Shown here: piece by piece, positions 1 through 9,130 of the stretch | Layout: each line of letters begins with the position of its first letter | Numbering within the stretch: the stretch's first letter is position 1 | DNA from: an uncultured Opitutales bacterium | GTDB taxonomy: Bacteria; Verrucomicrobiota; Verrucomicrobiia; Opitutales; Intestinicryptomonadaceae | Direction: 5' to 3' | Length of the DNA: 64,000 nucleotides | Assembly (NCBI GenBank): GCA_944389175.1 | Contig: CALXLK010000011.1 | Span: forward strand, 1 to 64,000 | The notes under the pieces: generated by a model | The model's input: only the letters and a program-made list of their open reading frames with translations | Databases searched by the model: none | What the model was told of the DNA's origin: nothing | Program-made: the position numbers and the translations under genes

Positions 1-172
1 GTTCTCTATTACTCTTCTGGTATGTTAGACGGCGGTATTTTGGTTTTGTCATAGTGCTTTTCTTGGTCGAAAAACATTTGCTCTACATTACCTTAGCCGC
101 TTGTCTAACTCCTTTAGCTTTTATGCACTGGAGTATTTAATTCGCGATTGCCCATAGCTTTGGCACATATAA

Positions 173-370
173 TATACCTATCAACGAATATATGGGAATC
201 GCGGATTAGAATTAGAGAAACGTGTACAAAATGCACGTCCTGATGTTAGAGATCCTATAAATAAAATAATATATGATTTTAAGTTTGGGAATGCTAATAT
301 GTCTAGTTCTCAATATATGAAATATACGACAATATTTGATGGGTATGAAATTGTTATTGTCCGTCCTTAA
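173..370 (+). pseudogene. C-terminal fragment of a nuclease-like polymorphic toxin
   Basis: An open frame of 65 codons runs from just after an in-frame TAA (170-172) to a TAA at 368-370, with no plausible start codon near its beginning. The peptide contains NRGLELEKRVQNARPDVRDP followed by NKIIYDFKFG and ends EIVIVRP. The pattern of an acidic residue, then R-P-D, then a beta-strand with D-x-K is like the PD-(D/E)xK nuclease tips of Rhs/CDI-type toxins. I read it as an orphan toxin tip separated from its delivery module. The next gene starts six bases after the stop, the usual place for an immunity gene. The fold is inferred from pattern only. Confidence 0.45.
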
Positions 371-375
371 AAGAA

Positions 376-1047
376 ATGAAGAACCCTATGTTAGAGAAAA
401 AAATAGATCTTGATTGGGAAATGGGGCTACAGCCTATTTCGCTTGTGCGTATAAGACCTAAACAATATTATAAAATAGTCGGTCCGTTGATGATTGGTAT
501 TAGATTATATTCTGCGAGAGAATATTATAGACCAGCAGTTTATGCATATCCACTTTGGGTTGAAAAGAAATCTATATTTAAACAACCAATTATAAATGAA
601 CTATCTTTTTATGACGACAAAGGTCTTACAATAGACATCTATTATCAAAAGCATCAATCAAAATTTATCCCAGCCCTAAATATAATAAAAAGTAAAATGG
701 ATTTTTTAAAGTTTGATTCTATATCATATACAAAACTGAAAAATCTTTTATATGAATGCGTCCTAAGAGGAATGCCTGAACAAGCTGATTCATGGGGTGG
801 TTTTGAATATCTTAGAAATATTTTTCATATAGCTGTTGCATTTAATCTTGATGTAGCTGAAGAAATATTATCTCAGTTTGTAAATACAAATTGGAGGATA
901 GATAAATTAGCGTTCTTTAATTATAATGTAGATGAGATGCGATTGTATATGGAACGTCTTCTAAAGGACAAAGATGAATTTATCCAAACAATAAGTAAAA
1001 ACAAGGAAACCTTTCAGAAATTAAGTTGTTCAGAAATTGTATTATAA
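376..1047 (+). CDS. Hypothetical protein, candidate immunity protein
   Basis: Encodes 223 residues, with no signal peptide or membrane segment, so probably cytoplasmic. The protein is rich in aromatic and charged residues and has a helical second half. I do not recognise a family. It starts six bases after the stop of a nuclease-like toxin tip, with the same AT-rich composition, so translational coupling is likely. This arrangement is typical of cognate immunity proteins in polymorphic toxin loci. Function is inferred from context only; the reading frame itself is convincing. Confidence 0.55.
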   Translation: MKNPMLEKKIDLDWEMGLQPISLVRIRPKQYYKIVGPLMIGIRLYSAREYYRPAVYAYPLWVEKKSIFKQPIINELSFYDDKGLTIDIYYQKHQSKFIPALNIIKSKMDFLKFDSISYTKLKNLLYECVLRGMPEQADSWGGFEYLRNIFHIAVAFNLDVAEEILSQFVNTNWRIDKLAFFNYNVDEMRLYMERLLKDKDEFIQTISKNKETFQKLSCSEIVL

Positions 1048-1062
1048 GGAATTTCAATTCTT

Positions 1063-1335
1063 ATGATTTATTATGCCTCAAATGAATATCTAGGGACACA
1101 AAATAATCTTACAGATGGGTTATTATCTAGTGCTGTATTTGGTGGATTTGGACAAGGAGTTTCTTCGATTGTAAAAACTACAGGATATTCAACAATGCTA
1201 CAAGCAACCAAATTTAATGCGGCCCCAAAATCTATTGTTCAATACGGAACTAGTTATAATGGGAGATTATTAACCTCATCCTGGATGACATCTTCCTTTA
1301 TTAGTTCAATTCCAAGTTATAAATTCTCCGTTTAA
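1063..1335 (+). CDS. Short hypothetical protein, possibly a toxin-locus fragment
   Basis: A 90-residue frame that begins 15 bases after the preceding gene. It is rich in Gly, Ser and Thr, with a stretch AVFGGFGQGVSS that resembles the glycine-rich pre-toxin segments of Rhs-like proteins. There is no signal peptide. It may be another displaced piece of a polymorphic toxin rather than an independent gene. No family is recognised and a function cannot be given. Confidence 0.3.
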   Translation: MIYYASNEYLGTQNNLTDGLLSSAVFGGFGQGVSSIVKTTGYSTMLQATKFNAAPKSIVQYGTSYNGRLLTSSWMTSSFISSIPSYKFSV

Positions 1336-1654
1336 AATTTCGCGCAACAAGCCCATTTTCAGCAAGTTCTGAATCTGGGCTTATTTATGAGACAACACCC
1401 CTGTTTGCAACTATTTGATTATTAGGGTTCAACAAAAGCCCGAGCACACCAGACGTGCAACTAAACTGCAACCGCCACTTGGCACTACACCTTGGCGAGG
1501 ATATTGTAATACGAGGAATCTATTAAATTGCCTAAATACAGCAAGAGATTCGGCAGTCCCGGTTCTTCTTGAGAGTGGATTTTTTGAAATGCCCCGCGGA
1601 AAGCGAAACCTTTATTTTATTGAAAAGTTTATTTTTGCATAATACCACTTTGTC
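1336..1654. other. Gene-poor stretch after the toxin fragments
   Basis: Apart from the hairpin at its left end, I see no coding signal in about 320 bases. Small frames on both strands here lack start signals and family resemblance. Confidence 0.5.
1349..1382 (+). terminator. Hairpin after the toxin/immunity ORFs
   Basis: The stem AAGCCCA (1349-1355) pairs with TGGGCTT (1376-1382), and an inner TTCAG/CTGAA helix strengthens it. It lies 14 bases after the preceding stop. The T-tract after it is poor, so rho-independent termination is only a possibility. Confidence 0.35.
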
Positions 1655-2149
1655 ATGAAATTTAAATCTTATCGCGCGCCAGATACGTTGATATTTTGTT
1701 CGTTTGCAATCTCTTCGACTATTATATTGGGATATCAGTTTTTTGTATACTATCTTCCAATTTGGACTAAAAAGGTACCTACTCATTGGAGTGGTGAGGC
1801 TATGGCAAATGATTGGATGTTTGCCCATGAATGGTATTTTTTTATATTGATTATGACTGTCGTTTTTTGTGGGACGGTATTGTCAATAGGCTATGTACTA
1901 AGCAAGTTCTTTTTGATGGGGACAAAGAAATTTAGATATTCACCTTTTACACTATCTTTCCCTCTAGCTTTTACATTTTTTTTCTTTTTTGCAGGTATAA
2001 ATGAATCTGTTTACGCTTCCTACTTAGCCAAGGGAATTATGTCGAATACTTCAATTGGTGTAATTTACTTTGCAATGGCAGGAATAAGTTGCTTTGTAAC
2101 ACTTCTATGCGTATTGGTTGTGTCTATGAGACTGCAGGATGATTCTTAA
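1655..2149 (+). CDS. Small integral membrane protein, DUF1648-like N-terminus
   Basis: A 164-residue protein with about four hydrophobic segments (near residues 10-30, 60-85, 98-118 and 130-155). The loop after the first segment reads LPIWTKKVPTHWSGEAMANDW, which resembles the P-x-H-x-x-x-x-G-x-x-D/N-x-W pattern of DUF1648-type membrane proteins, some of which accompany SdpI-like immunity or regulator systems. It stands alone, downstream of toxin debris. Family assignment is tentative; the membrane nature is clear. Confidence 0.5.
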   Translation: MKFKSYRAPDTLIFCSFAISSTIILGYQFFVYYLPIWTKKVPTHWSGEAMANDWMFAHEWYFFILIMTVVFCGTVLSIGYVLSKFFLMGTKKFRYSPFTLSFPLAFTFFFFFAGINESVYASYLAKGIMSNTSIGVIYFAMAGISCFVTLLCVLVVSMRLQDDS

Positions 2150-2696
2150 TCATTTTTCCAGCTTGCTCTGCTTTTAATACGGTTTACCATCAAAGCCAAT
2201 TCTTGAAAATATCTCGCCTTTCATGAAAGGATGCTTCGAGCTTTCAAAAATTTCACTAATTGTTGCCTGAGGGATAGCCCCGTTTATTCAGGCGTCCTTT
2301 AGATGTCTAATTGAAATCGGGCTGGAATATTTGCCGCGTTTTAAAGTAATCTAAAGTTAAATTTCTGTATGTCCTCTTGCGTATCTTAGCCGCATCCAAA
2401 AGGTGCATCTTCGGGTGGCAGACCTTCCAAAAGGCGCTTTTGGTTCCACGACATGCCGCGCTTTATATCCGAGTTTTTGCCATTTCTCTAAGCGTTAACT
2501 TATTTTTCGCATTTAACCAAGCGCGATATTGCACCATGCATAAAATGCCTCTCCCGGGGCCAGCCTTCTGCTCATTGGCTTTTGCCCAACCATCACGGGC
2601 AAGATTAAATGGCAATGTTATTTTCAAAAGCCCCAAGCTACGGCTGTTATTTATATTAAACTTTATTTGAGGAAAGCATCCCAGGACATTTGCGTA
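2150..2696. other. Non-coding or decayed DNA
   Basis: About 550 bases without a convincing gene. On the minus strand a 53-codon stretch without stops (roughly 2480-2650) has protein-like composition, for example LARDGWAKANEQKAGPGRG, but it is closed by stops and has no start. It may be a relic lying upstream of the recombinase-like fragment. Confidence 0.4.
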
Positions 2697-2963
2697 TTAC
2701 TCCGTCGGATAGATTTTAAGCACACAGTTTCTCTTAATTGATTCTGTGCTGTCGTAGCAAATAATAAGCTTCTTTATACAGGCCTCCACAAGTTTTGACT
2801 TTTCTTCAAAAGTAAGTTCCTCATGTATGCCCTCGTAGTTTCCCAAGGCGGATTCGATCTGCAACCTACCCATGTCGAACTTTTCATGAAGTGCGAAAAA
2901 CTCCTTTTCCACTTCCCTTAACCGCTCTTCGCGCAATTTCAAATCTTCCGCTTTATTCCGCAT
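2697..2963 (-). CDS. C-terminal fragment resembling a serine recombinase
   Basis: An 88-residue frame: a charged coiled-coil segment (LREERLREVEKEFFALHEKF) followed by LTFEEKSKLVEACIKKLII and a short beta-strand tail. This order, a coiled coil, then 'loxfeekxxlvxxxixki', then strand, is what the extreme C-terminus of large serine recombinases looks like. The catalytic and zinc-ribbon domains are absent. It is probably the remnant of a mobile element, which suits its place in an island of broken genes. Low confidence in the family. Confidence 0.35.
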   Translation of the reverse strand: MRNKAEDLKLREERLREVEKEFFALHEKFDMGRLQIESALGNYEGIHEELTFEEKSKLVEACIKKLIICYDSTESIKRNCVLKIYPTE

Positions 2964-3212
2964 AATTCCCTTTGACGAGTTTTTTTATATATCGTCATCT
3001 CCCAATTCCCCAAATTGCTCAAGCGCCCTGTCTATTTCAAGTTTAGATACTTGATACAATACTCCACTTCCTCTTGGGGCGATTAGCTGTTAAATTGCAA
3101 CTTATATCCGCTTAATAGGGAGACGCTAAAACGCAGCTCAATCTGGGAGTCTGTCACAAATTATTATATTTATTAGAATGGGATTTCAATCACACGGAAT
3201 TTGGATGGAACT

Positions 3213-4130
3213 TTAATAAAACGGGGCTTGAAATGTAAATCGAATAAGAGTACCATACTTTTCTATAACCTTTTCTAAGTTTTTACGATAACGCAACGGA
3301 TCTCCGGATATAAAATCTCCGGATATTAATAATAGCAATTCATTAGCTTTTTCTTCGTCTTTTGCAACTCCAAACCCATTATTATAACATTCATAGAGAG
3401 TACGACACACCTTATGTTTGATGTTATTTTTTGTCTCTGCAACTTCCTCCAAAATTGATTCCCAAATTTCTACCGCTTTTGATTTATCTTCAGGCACTCC
3501 CCTGCCGTAAAAATAGCATACCCCCATATCATATTTTGCGGTTAAAGAACCTTTTTTTACAAGTACTTCAATCCACTTAAACGCTTCTTTATAATCGGGT
3601 TCTATTATATCGTCATAACCACCATATAGACGAACAAGGTACTCTTGTGCAGATTTAGTTCCAAGTTCAGCGGTTTTTAACATTAATTCTATGCCCTTTT
3701 TGACATCTTTTTTCACTCCCCTGCCGTAGATGTACATATGAGCTACATTACTTAAAGGAACAGGCATGTTTTTCTCGGCAGCTTTTGAGAACCAGTAAAA
3801 AGCCTTTTCGAGATCATACGACCTACGCTCATCATCAACGTAGTATCTTCCATAACCCCACTGGGCATATGGATTCCCCTCTTTTGCTTTCTTATCCAAA
3901 TATTCCAATGCTTCCGGCTCTGTATAATTCCAATTTGTCGCAGCTTCTGAATAATAAAAAAAAGCCTTTCTTTCGTCCTTCTTCAATACAGTGCCGCGCT
4001 CATACGCTCTTGCTAAATTTAATTTTCGGTAGTATTCAGCTTCTTCTTTAGATTTTTTATAACTATTTTCTCCGGCAATCAATAATGGAAAGCTTAAAAT
4101 TATAGTTAAATAAAAAACAATTCTTTTCAT
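3213..4130 (-). CDS. Exported Sel1-repeat protein
   Basis: A 305-residue protein with a signal peptide (MKRIVFYLTIILSFPLLIAG) followed by several Sel1-like repeats. Repeat signatures such as ARAYERGTVLKKDERKAFFYY, AHMYIYGRGVKKDVKKGIEL and GVCYFYGRGVPEDKSKAVEI are visible between residues 38 and 265. It is predicted to be periplasmic or surface-attached and to bind another protein. It follows the effector-like gene at 4174-4821 on the same strand by 43 bases. Periplasmic Sel1 proteins are known as immunity partners of some secreted effectors, so that role is suggested here, but is not shown. Confidence 0.75.
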   Translation of the reverse strand: MKRIVFYLTIILSFPLLIAGENSYKKSKEEAEYYRKLNLARAYERGTVLKKDERKAFFYYSEAATNWNYTEPEALEYLDKKAKEGNPYAQWGYGRYYVDDERRSYDLEKAFYWFSKAAEKNMPVPLSNVAHMYIYGRGVKKDVKKGIELMLKTAELGTKSAQEYLVRLYGGYDDIIEPDYKEAFKWIEVLVKKGSLTAKYDMGVCYFYGRGVPEDKSKAVEIWESILEEVAETKNNIKHKVCRTLYECYNNGFGVAKDEEKANELLLLISGDFISGDPLRYRKNLEKVIEKYGTLIRFTFQAPFY

Positions 4131-4173
4131 ACTATTACATGTTTATTATCATGAAAAAAGTTTGTCAAATAAA

Positions 4174-4821
4174 TTAGTTGTTATCAATTTCAGATACCAT
4201 TTTTTCTGATAAATTGATTCTGACCGCCCCGCTGTATATCTCTTTCTCTTTAGAATTTTTTGTATAATTCTTTATAACTCCACCATCCGCATTGTCTCTC
4301 GGGGCATAATTCGACTTTTTGTCTGAACTAGCATGTAGTTGGGCATAATATCTGATATCGGTAGATGAAATAGAATCCTTTACAATATTTTTCTTACCGA
4401 AAACCTCCTTAGGACGGCCCTCCACACTCGAAATTTTCATTCTTATATCCAGATTACCATCTGTACCGGCTATTGAATTCCATCCCGGCTCATCTACTTT
4501 GTTAACTATAGATATTCGGTCGATTCTAACGCACCCGTTTTTGTCTGATTTTGCGTCGTATGCAACATCTATGCACTTCTTTTCGTCATTTTCAAATTCC
4601 AAGCGAACAATTACCGTCACATCTGACTCCGGCTTATATCCGCTGTCCGAAAAATCAAATGCAGACCATATGCCACTAACTTTTTGGCCCCCATTTTTCT
4701 TATCATTGTAACTTCCGACTTTAAAAGTATCTTTAAAATCTACGGAATCTCCGGTTGAGTTTCTATCTTCATCAATCTTACCAGATCGGATAGTCTTGCG
4801 GATTGCTACGCTGGTTTCCAC
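4174..4821 (-). CDS. Hypothetical protein sharing a domain with the 6434-7948 effector
   Basis: A 215-residue protein with no signal peptide. Its second half lines up by eye with the C-terminus of the metallopeptidase-like protein at 6434-7948: TVIVRLEF/TIILNLTY, DVAYDAKSDKNG/AFDAIEENG, SSTDIRYY/HASDIKYV, then GGVIKN/GGSVKN. It may be a free-standing effector C-terminal domain, either horizontally scattered or left after truncation of a longer gene. The neighbouring Sel1 gene downstream could be its partner. The function of the shared domain is unknown. Confidence 0.55.
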   Translation of the reverse strand: METSVAIRKTIRSGKIDEDRNSTGDSVDFKDTFKVGSYNDKKNGGQKVSGIWSAFDFSDSGYKPESDVTVIVRLEFENDEKKCIDVAYDAKSDKNGCVRIDRISIVNKVDEPGWNSIAGTDGNLDIRMKISSVEGRPKEVFGKKNIVKDSISSTDIRYYAQLHASSDKKSNYAPRDNADGGVIKNYTKNSKEKEIYSGAVRINLSEKMVSEIDNN

Positions 4822-5096
4822 TTAATTAGCGGTACGCTTTATAGCGGACTTGCATTAACAAAGTTTAACTCCCTTGCCCAGCCTTTCCCGCTTTTTTATA
4901 CCGAGTATTGGGATATGTTATATATCTTTTTCTTCTTCGCGCCTTTCGTAATTTTCTATTTCTTCGCCTTTGATTTTATCTTGCTACATATATTTTTTTA
5001 GTTATTTTGTGTTTGCATATTGTTAAGAACGGTATGATTTGGTTTGAATTTAATGTGAAAATAAATATATTAAATGTGCAAAAATTATAATTATAC

Positions 5097-6341
5097 ATGC
5101 ATTGTATGGTTTTAAGATTATTCCTAATATATATTTTTTTGTATTCAGCTTGTTATGCGGAGAAATCGGTCAAAGAAGTCCAAGCATACAATATGATTGA
5201 AAAAGCAAAAGCTGAGAACGTTATTCAGGCGGGTTTAATCAACGCTATATATTTTCTCAATACCGAATATTTTGTTTTGGAAGGTGAAAATAGGAAGATT
5301 AGAAATCCTTTATATTCTCCAGAACAAGCCCGGGACTACGTTAATCTTCTTATCAGAACTCTCAACTTGTCGCGCGTGGATGTTCTCGCCAAAATGATTG
5401 ATGAAATACATATGGTGGAAATTTGTGTTTCAAAACTTGTTAAAAAATACAAAGAATTGTGGACTCCCTCCAAAGATTTTTACGACAGATTAAAGTTAAT
5501 AAGCAAAGACTTTACTAAAAGATATAATAACATTGTCGCCATGGCCAAAGAGGATAAAACTTTTGATGGTTTTATATATAAAAAGTGTGGTTTTTATGAA
5601 CCCGGGAATACATCTTTACAGCGTTCTTTGTACTACCAGGGATTTAATCCTGAGTTTTGCAAGTCTATGATATATGAGAATAAATATGGAGGAATGGATC
5701 AGCCGCCGTTGAATATGACGCCCTCAGATGAGGATTTAAAGACAGACGTTGTTCCCCGAGATGCCAGAAAAGCCTACCAGTACGCTATATTGAATTCAAC
5801 GTTGTTTGATACAAGCAATTATGCCAACCTATGTCTAAACGGAATAGGCACCGAAAAGAGGCCAGATATTGCAGCGCTTGTATTTTCACGCAGTGTTTTT
5901 TGGAATTGGTCTGCAGAGGATATCGTTAAACAAAAAAAAGAGGCTGCCTTTCGGTGGGATACCCGTGAATATTTTATGCCTCTGTACGCCTATATGCTCT
6001 ACAATGGAATCGAAATAAAGAAAGACAAAGCCAAATGCGACACAATTTTGATGATTCCAATTTATAACGAGTGCTGGAAGAATTTTTATTGCGGTTGGTT
6101 CGCGCCCAAAGATTTTGAATTTGCCGTGTATTGTTTGGAGCTTCTAAATAAGAAGGTCTCCGAGGGAAATCTGGAAGAAATATTGAAGAATATAGAAGAC
6201 AAGCCGTTAAAATTGCCCGCGGAGTACTTGGCTGAGATATACGAGGGGAAATTCAATCCCAAACATAAAGATCCTAAAAAAGCCTCATATTGGAGAGATA
6301 TTGCAGATAAGCAAAAAAATACGCACCTATTGAAACAATAG
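5097..6341 (+). CDS. Exported helical-repeat (Sel1-like) protein
   Basis: A 414-residue protein with an N-terminal signal peptide (LFLIYIFLYSACYA). The start could be ATG 5097 or ATG 5106; neither has a clear ribosome-binding site. The body is helical, with Sel1-like units near residues 240-265 (YANLCLNGIGTEKRPDIAAL) and 300-320. It is convergent with the metallopeptidase-like gene at 6434-7948, less than 100 bases away. This mirrors the Sel1/effector pair at 3213-4821, so an effector-binding role is possible. Its stop codon lies inside the following terminator hairpin. Confidence 0.65.
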   Translation: MHCMVLRLFLIYIFLYSACYAEKSVKEVQAYNMIEKAKAENVIQAGLINAIYFLNTEYFVLEGENRKIRNPLYSPEQARDYVNLLIRTLNLSRVDVLAKMIDEIHMVEICVSKLVKKYKELWTPSKDFYDRLKLISKDFTKRYNNIVAMAKEDKTFDGFIYKKCGFYEPGNTSLQRSLYYQGFNPEFCKSMIYENKYGGMDQPPLNMTPSDEDLKTDVVPRDARKAYQYAILNSTLFDTSNYANLCLNGIGTEKRPDIAALVFSRSVFWNWSAEDIVKQKKEAAFRWDTREYFMPLYAYMLYNGIEIKKDKAKCDTILMIPIYNECWKNFYCGWFAPKDFEFAVYCLELLNKKVSEGNLEEILKNIEDKPLKLPAEYLAEIYEGKFNPKHKDPKKASYWRDIADKQKNTHLLKQ

Positions 6342-6354
6342 GTGCGTATTTTTT
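6314..6354 (+). terminator. Perfect 19-bp terminator containing the stop codon
   Basis: Arms 6314-6332 and 6336-6354 are exact reverse complements around a three-base loop (AAA), with A-runs and T-runs at the outer ends, so it can work in both directions. The TAG of the preceding gene (6339-6341) is within the right arm. It separates two convergent genes. Confidence 0.85.
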
Positions 6355-6433
6355 CTTGTTTGCCAAAGGAATTGGCGTATGGCGCTCAATGAAAATAATA
6401 CAATAAACGCGTATCTTTCCTGTTTAGAAAATA

Positions 6434-7948
6434 TTATTTGTCAACTTGCATTCTATGCCCGTATTTGTCGGCGGCGGTGCGTTCCATCCGATCCGCCTTT
6501 GTATTTATTCCATCAAATTCTATTTTTCTGGAAAAGACCTTCTTTGGATTCTTTCCTTTATTTATTGGGATATTCTTAACGCTTCCTCCTTTATAAGGTC
6601 CTCCATTTGAGTCATTGTAATTGTCATTGCTTCCCGTCACGACATATTTGATATCACTGGCATGTACGACCGCATCATACGCCCAGCCGTTGTCTGTTGT
6701 AGCGCTATTGAAGGATTGAAATGAATCTTTCGCAGGGCCTTCAACTGCATATACATCTATGCTTGTTGTTAAAGTAGTTCCGTAATAATACGGTGTAGAT
6801 CCTCCAATCGGGGTTAATCTCCAAATGCCAATAAGCCCATTTTCTTCAATTGCATCAAAAGCAATAGATTCTTTACTGAAGCTCGTTTCTTCCCCGGTAT
6901 CGCTGTCTTTTTCTTGGTATGTCAGATTAAGAATTATTGTTTGTCTTCCTTGAAACGGAGTTTTGAACAAAGTGTTAAATGACATCCATACTTTTTCTTC
7001 TTCATATTGTACCTCTCCTTTTTGTATATTTGCGTAATCTTCCCTTTTGCCTTCCAATATATCATTGGCAGCCTGCATAAACTCTCTTTTTTCATCGTTA
7101 GAAAGTGATGGGTTATCATCAATATTCTTCCATTTTAATTCATCGCTGGCATCAATCTTAGAATTTGTATTATTGCCGGGGTTAGAAGTATTTTCATTTG
7201 GAGTTTCGCCGGCGTCGGAATTTGAGGTTCCTTCTTTGTCCTTTCCCTTTGAAGATTTGCCATTACCGCCACCCTCTGAAACCCATTGGCCGCCGTCCGA
7301 TTGCCCCTTGGGCGCACGCGGCTGATCGGGGCGGTAAGTCGATTCTTCATCTTTGGAATTTTCGGGAGACTCCTTTTCCCGGTTTATTTCTTCGAGCGAA
7401 AGTTTGCCGCACGCACAAAGGCAGAAGTTTTTTACGGCCTCGGCACTGTTGGGGTTAGCGGTTGTTTCATTTGCATTTGATTCTCCTTCTAAACCTGCAA
7501 GGTGGGACGCCTCGTGTATGATCACTCCGGCTCTATTGTCTTTTATTTCTTTTGTATTAAAGAAGGCGTTATAGATTTTTATTTCGCCTCCCTCCGATAC
7601 ACTTGCTAAGACCGAGGTATCTGCGTTGCCTTCGGAGTCTGAATACGCGCGCTCTTTCTTGCATATTAGCTCTTTATTTTTAAACTTTTCTATCAGATTT
7701 TCCAATATTTGCAAAGGCTCCTTGTCGTCATTAAAAAGATAATTTACTAAACTTTCGTCGATTTCTCCATTTTTTAACTTTGATAAAGATGCGTTTAAAT
7801 AAATGAACGCCTCTTTAATAGATTGGCTTAGAAATGAGCCATCTTGCAAAGGGAAGTTTGTTGAGCGTTCATACCTTATGGGTCCGAATTGGGTTTTTAT
7901 GCGTGTTTCCATGGGACCAAATTTACAATTAAACTGTAAAATCGGCAA
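6434..7948 (-). CDS. Effector-like protein with an M35-type metallopeptidase domain
   Basis: A 504-residue protein (a start at 7912, METRIKT, is an alternative). Residues about 55-185 carry the zinc motif HEASH in GVIIHEASHLAGLEG, followed by NANETTANPNSAEAVKNF, which resembles the aspzincin/lysine-specific metallo-endopeptidase (M35-like) pattern, although the usual G-T-x-x-x-x-D is not clear. Then comes a linker RPDQPRAPKGQSDGGQWVSEG, of a type common in phage-head and polymorphic toxin proteins, a low-complexity Asn/Gly/Ser segment, and a C-terminal domain shared with the ORF at 4174-4821. No signal peptide is seen. Probably a secreted effector; specificity is unknown. Confidence 0.6.
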   Translation of the reverse strand: MPILQFNCKFGPMETRIKTQFGPIRYERSTNFPLQDGSFLSQSIKEAFIYLNASLSKLKNGEIDESLVNYLFNDDKEPLQILENLIEKFKNKELICKKERAYSDSEGNADTSVLASVSEGGEIKIYNAFFNTKEIKDNRAGVIIHEASHLAGLEGESNANETTANPNSAEAVKNFCLCACGKLSLEEINREKESPENSKDEESTYRPDQPRAPKGQSDGGQWVSEGGGNGKSSKGKDKEGTSNSDAGETPNENTSNPGNNTNSKIDASDELKWKNIDDNPSLSNDEKREFMQAANDILEGKREDYANIQKGEVQYEEEKVWMSFNTLFKTPFQGRQTIILNLTYQEKDSDTGEETSFSKESIAFDAIEENGLIGIWRLTPIGGSTPYYYGTTLTTSIDVYAVEGPAKDSFQSFNSATTDNGWAYDAVVHASDIKYVVTGSNDNYNDSNGGPYKGGSVKNIPINKGKNPKKVFSRKIEFDGINTKADRMERTAADKYGHRMQVDK

Positions 7949-8314
7949 ATTTACTTTTTGAAACTTTGAAGAAACAAAAACTTTTGATATTTTTGAGGAG
8001 ACAAAAACTTATCATGAACCATGATTTTTTAACTGCCAAATTTGCCTACGAAAACTCCCAGCGTTGCGTTCGATAAACAATCACCAATTAGGTTTTTCAT
8101 CTTCTCCTTCGATACTTCCAACATCGCGTCCAATATAGGCTGCATGTCTTTCCTGTCGTTTATCTTCTCGTTCATGATTTTTTATATTCCGTTTATATCT
8201 TGACTTCATAATATCGTGACAACGCTTGTTTTCGGCCCCCACGACTTGCGGTAGTCCATCGGCACTTCGCCTCAAATCCGCATTTACTATATCAAATGTC
8301 TTCTCGGCGGCAGG
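7949..8314. other. Intergenic stretch before the HsdR remnant
   Basis: Apart from the direct repeats, no gene is supported. A minus-strand frame at 8081-8335 has no ribosome-binding site or family likeness and overlaps the HsdR remnant, so I leave it out. Confidence 0.45.
7965..8010. repeat. Two imperfect 19-bp direct repeats
   Basis: Positions 7965-7983 and 7992-8010 read TTTGAAGAAACAAAAACTT and TTTGAGGAGACAAAAACTT, differing at two bases and 27 bases apart. They lie just upstream of the minus-strand effector-like gene, so they could be regulatory sites or a replication-slippage product. Confidence 0.6.
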
Positions 8315-9130
8315 GCCTTTCAGCCCTTTTATCAAGCTACCGTTTTGCAGGAGGAAACGGACCCCAATCGCATATATGACCTAAAAAAGTATCTCGATAA
8401 ATCGGCGGTATATGCGCAAGAACAGATAGATAATGTCGCGGACATCTACTTTAAAGGCGGAGTACAGGATAAAAACGCCATCGGCAAAATGCGGTCAATT
8501 CTCGATAGTTCTGTCAAAATCTATTCGGATTTAAAGAAAGAAGATCAGGACAAATTTTTGTCCGCATTGGAATCTTTTGTAAGCTTCTACGGTTTCATAA
8601 CTCAAATATGCAGGATGTACGACAAGGACTTGCTTAAATTTGCCATATTTGCAAAGTTCCTGCTGAAAGTAATTCCGCGAGACAAAAGCGAAAAAGTCCA
8701 CTTGGACGACATGATACTTTTAGAGTACTACAAAAACGAAAAGAAGTATGACGGAAGTATAGCGCTCGATGAGGCCGACGGGAAAATCGCGCCAATGACA
8801 GGTAAAGGTAAAAAATCCGAACCCAAACGAGACAAGCTGTCCGTGATTGTCGACGACATAAACAAGCAATTTGGGACCAACTTTACCGAAATGGATAAGG
8901 TCTTAAAACAGATAGAAAACGACCTTATAAATGCCCCGGAACTTCAAAAATTTGCAAAGAGCGACAGAGAGACTATCCGCATCGTTTACGATAAATTATT
9001 CCCGTCAATACTAGCAAACCGCTACGCCACAAATGAAGACTTCTTCTCGAAAATGTGTAGCGACAAAAAGTTTATGAGCGATGTAATGGCCAGATTATTC
9101 CCCATAGTCTTGCAAAGATTGGCAAAATAG
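8315..9130 (+). pseudogene. hsdR: C-terminal remnant of type I restriction subunit R
   Basis: The frame reads AFQPFYQATVLQEETDPNRIYDLKKYL, then FVSFYGFITQI, LDDMILLEYYKNEK, IALDEADGKI, LSVIVDDINKQFGTNFTEMDK and ends DVMARLFPIVLQRLAK. This series is characteristic of the C-terminal helical part of HsdR, the ATP-dependent translocase/nuclease of type I restriction systems. Only about 270 of the roughly 1,000 residues are present: the nuclease and helicase domains are missing and upstream sequence does not continue the protein. There is no hsdM or hsdS nearby. This is a decayed defence locus. Confidence 0.85.

Noticed and set aside
8081-8335. Minus-strand 84-codon frame
   Set aside because: No ribosome-binding site, no family likeness, overlaps the HsdR remnant on the other strand.
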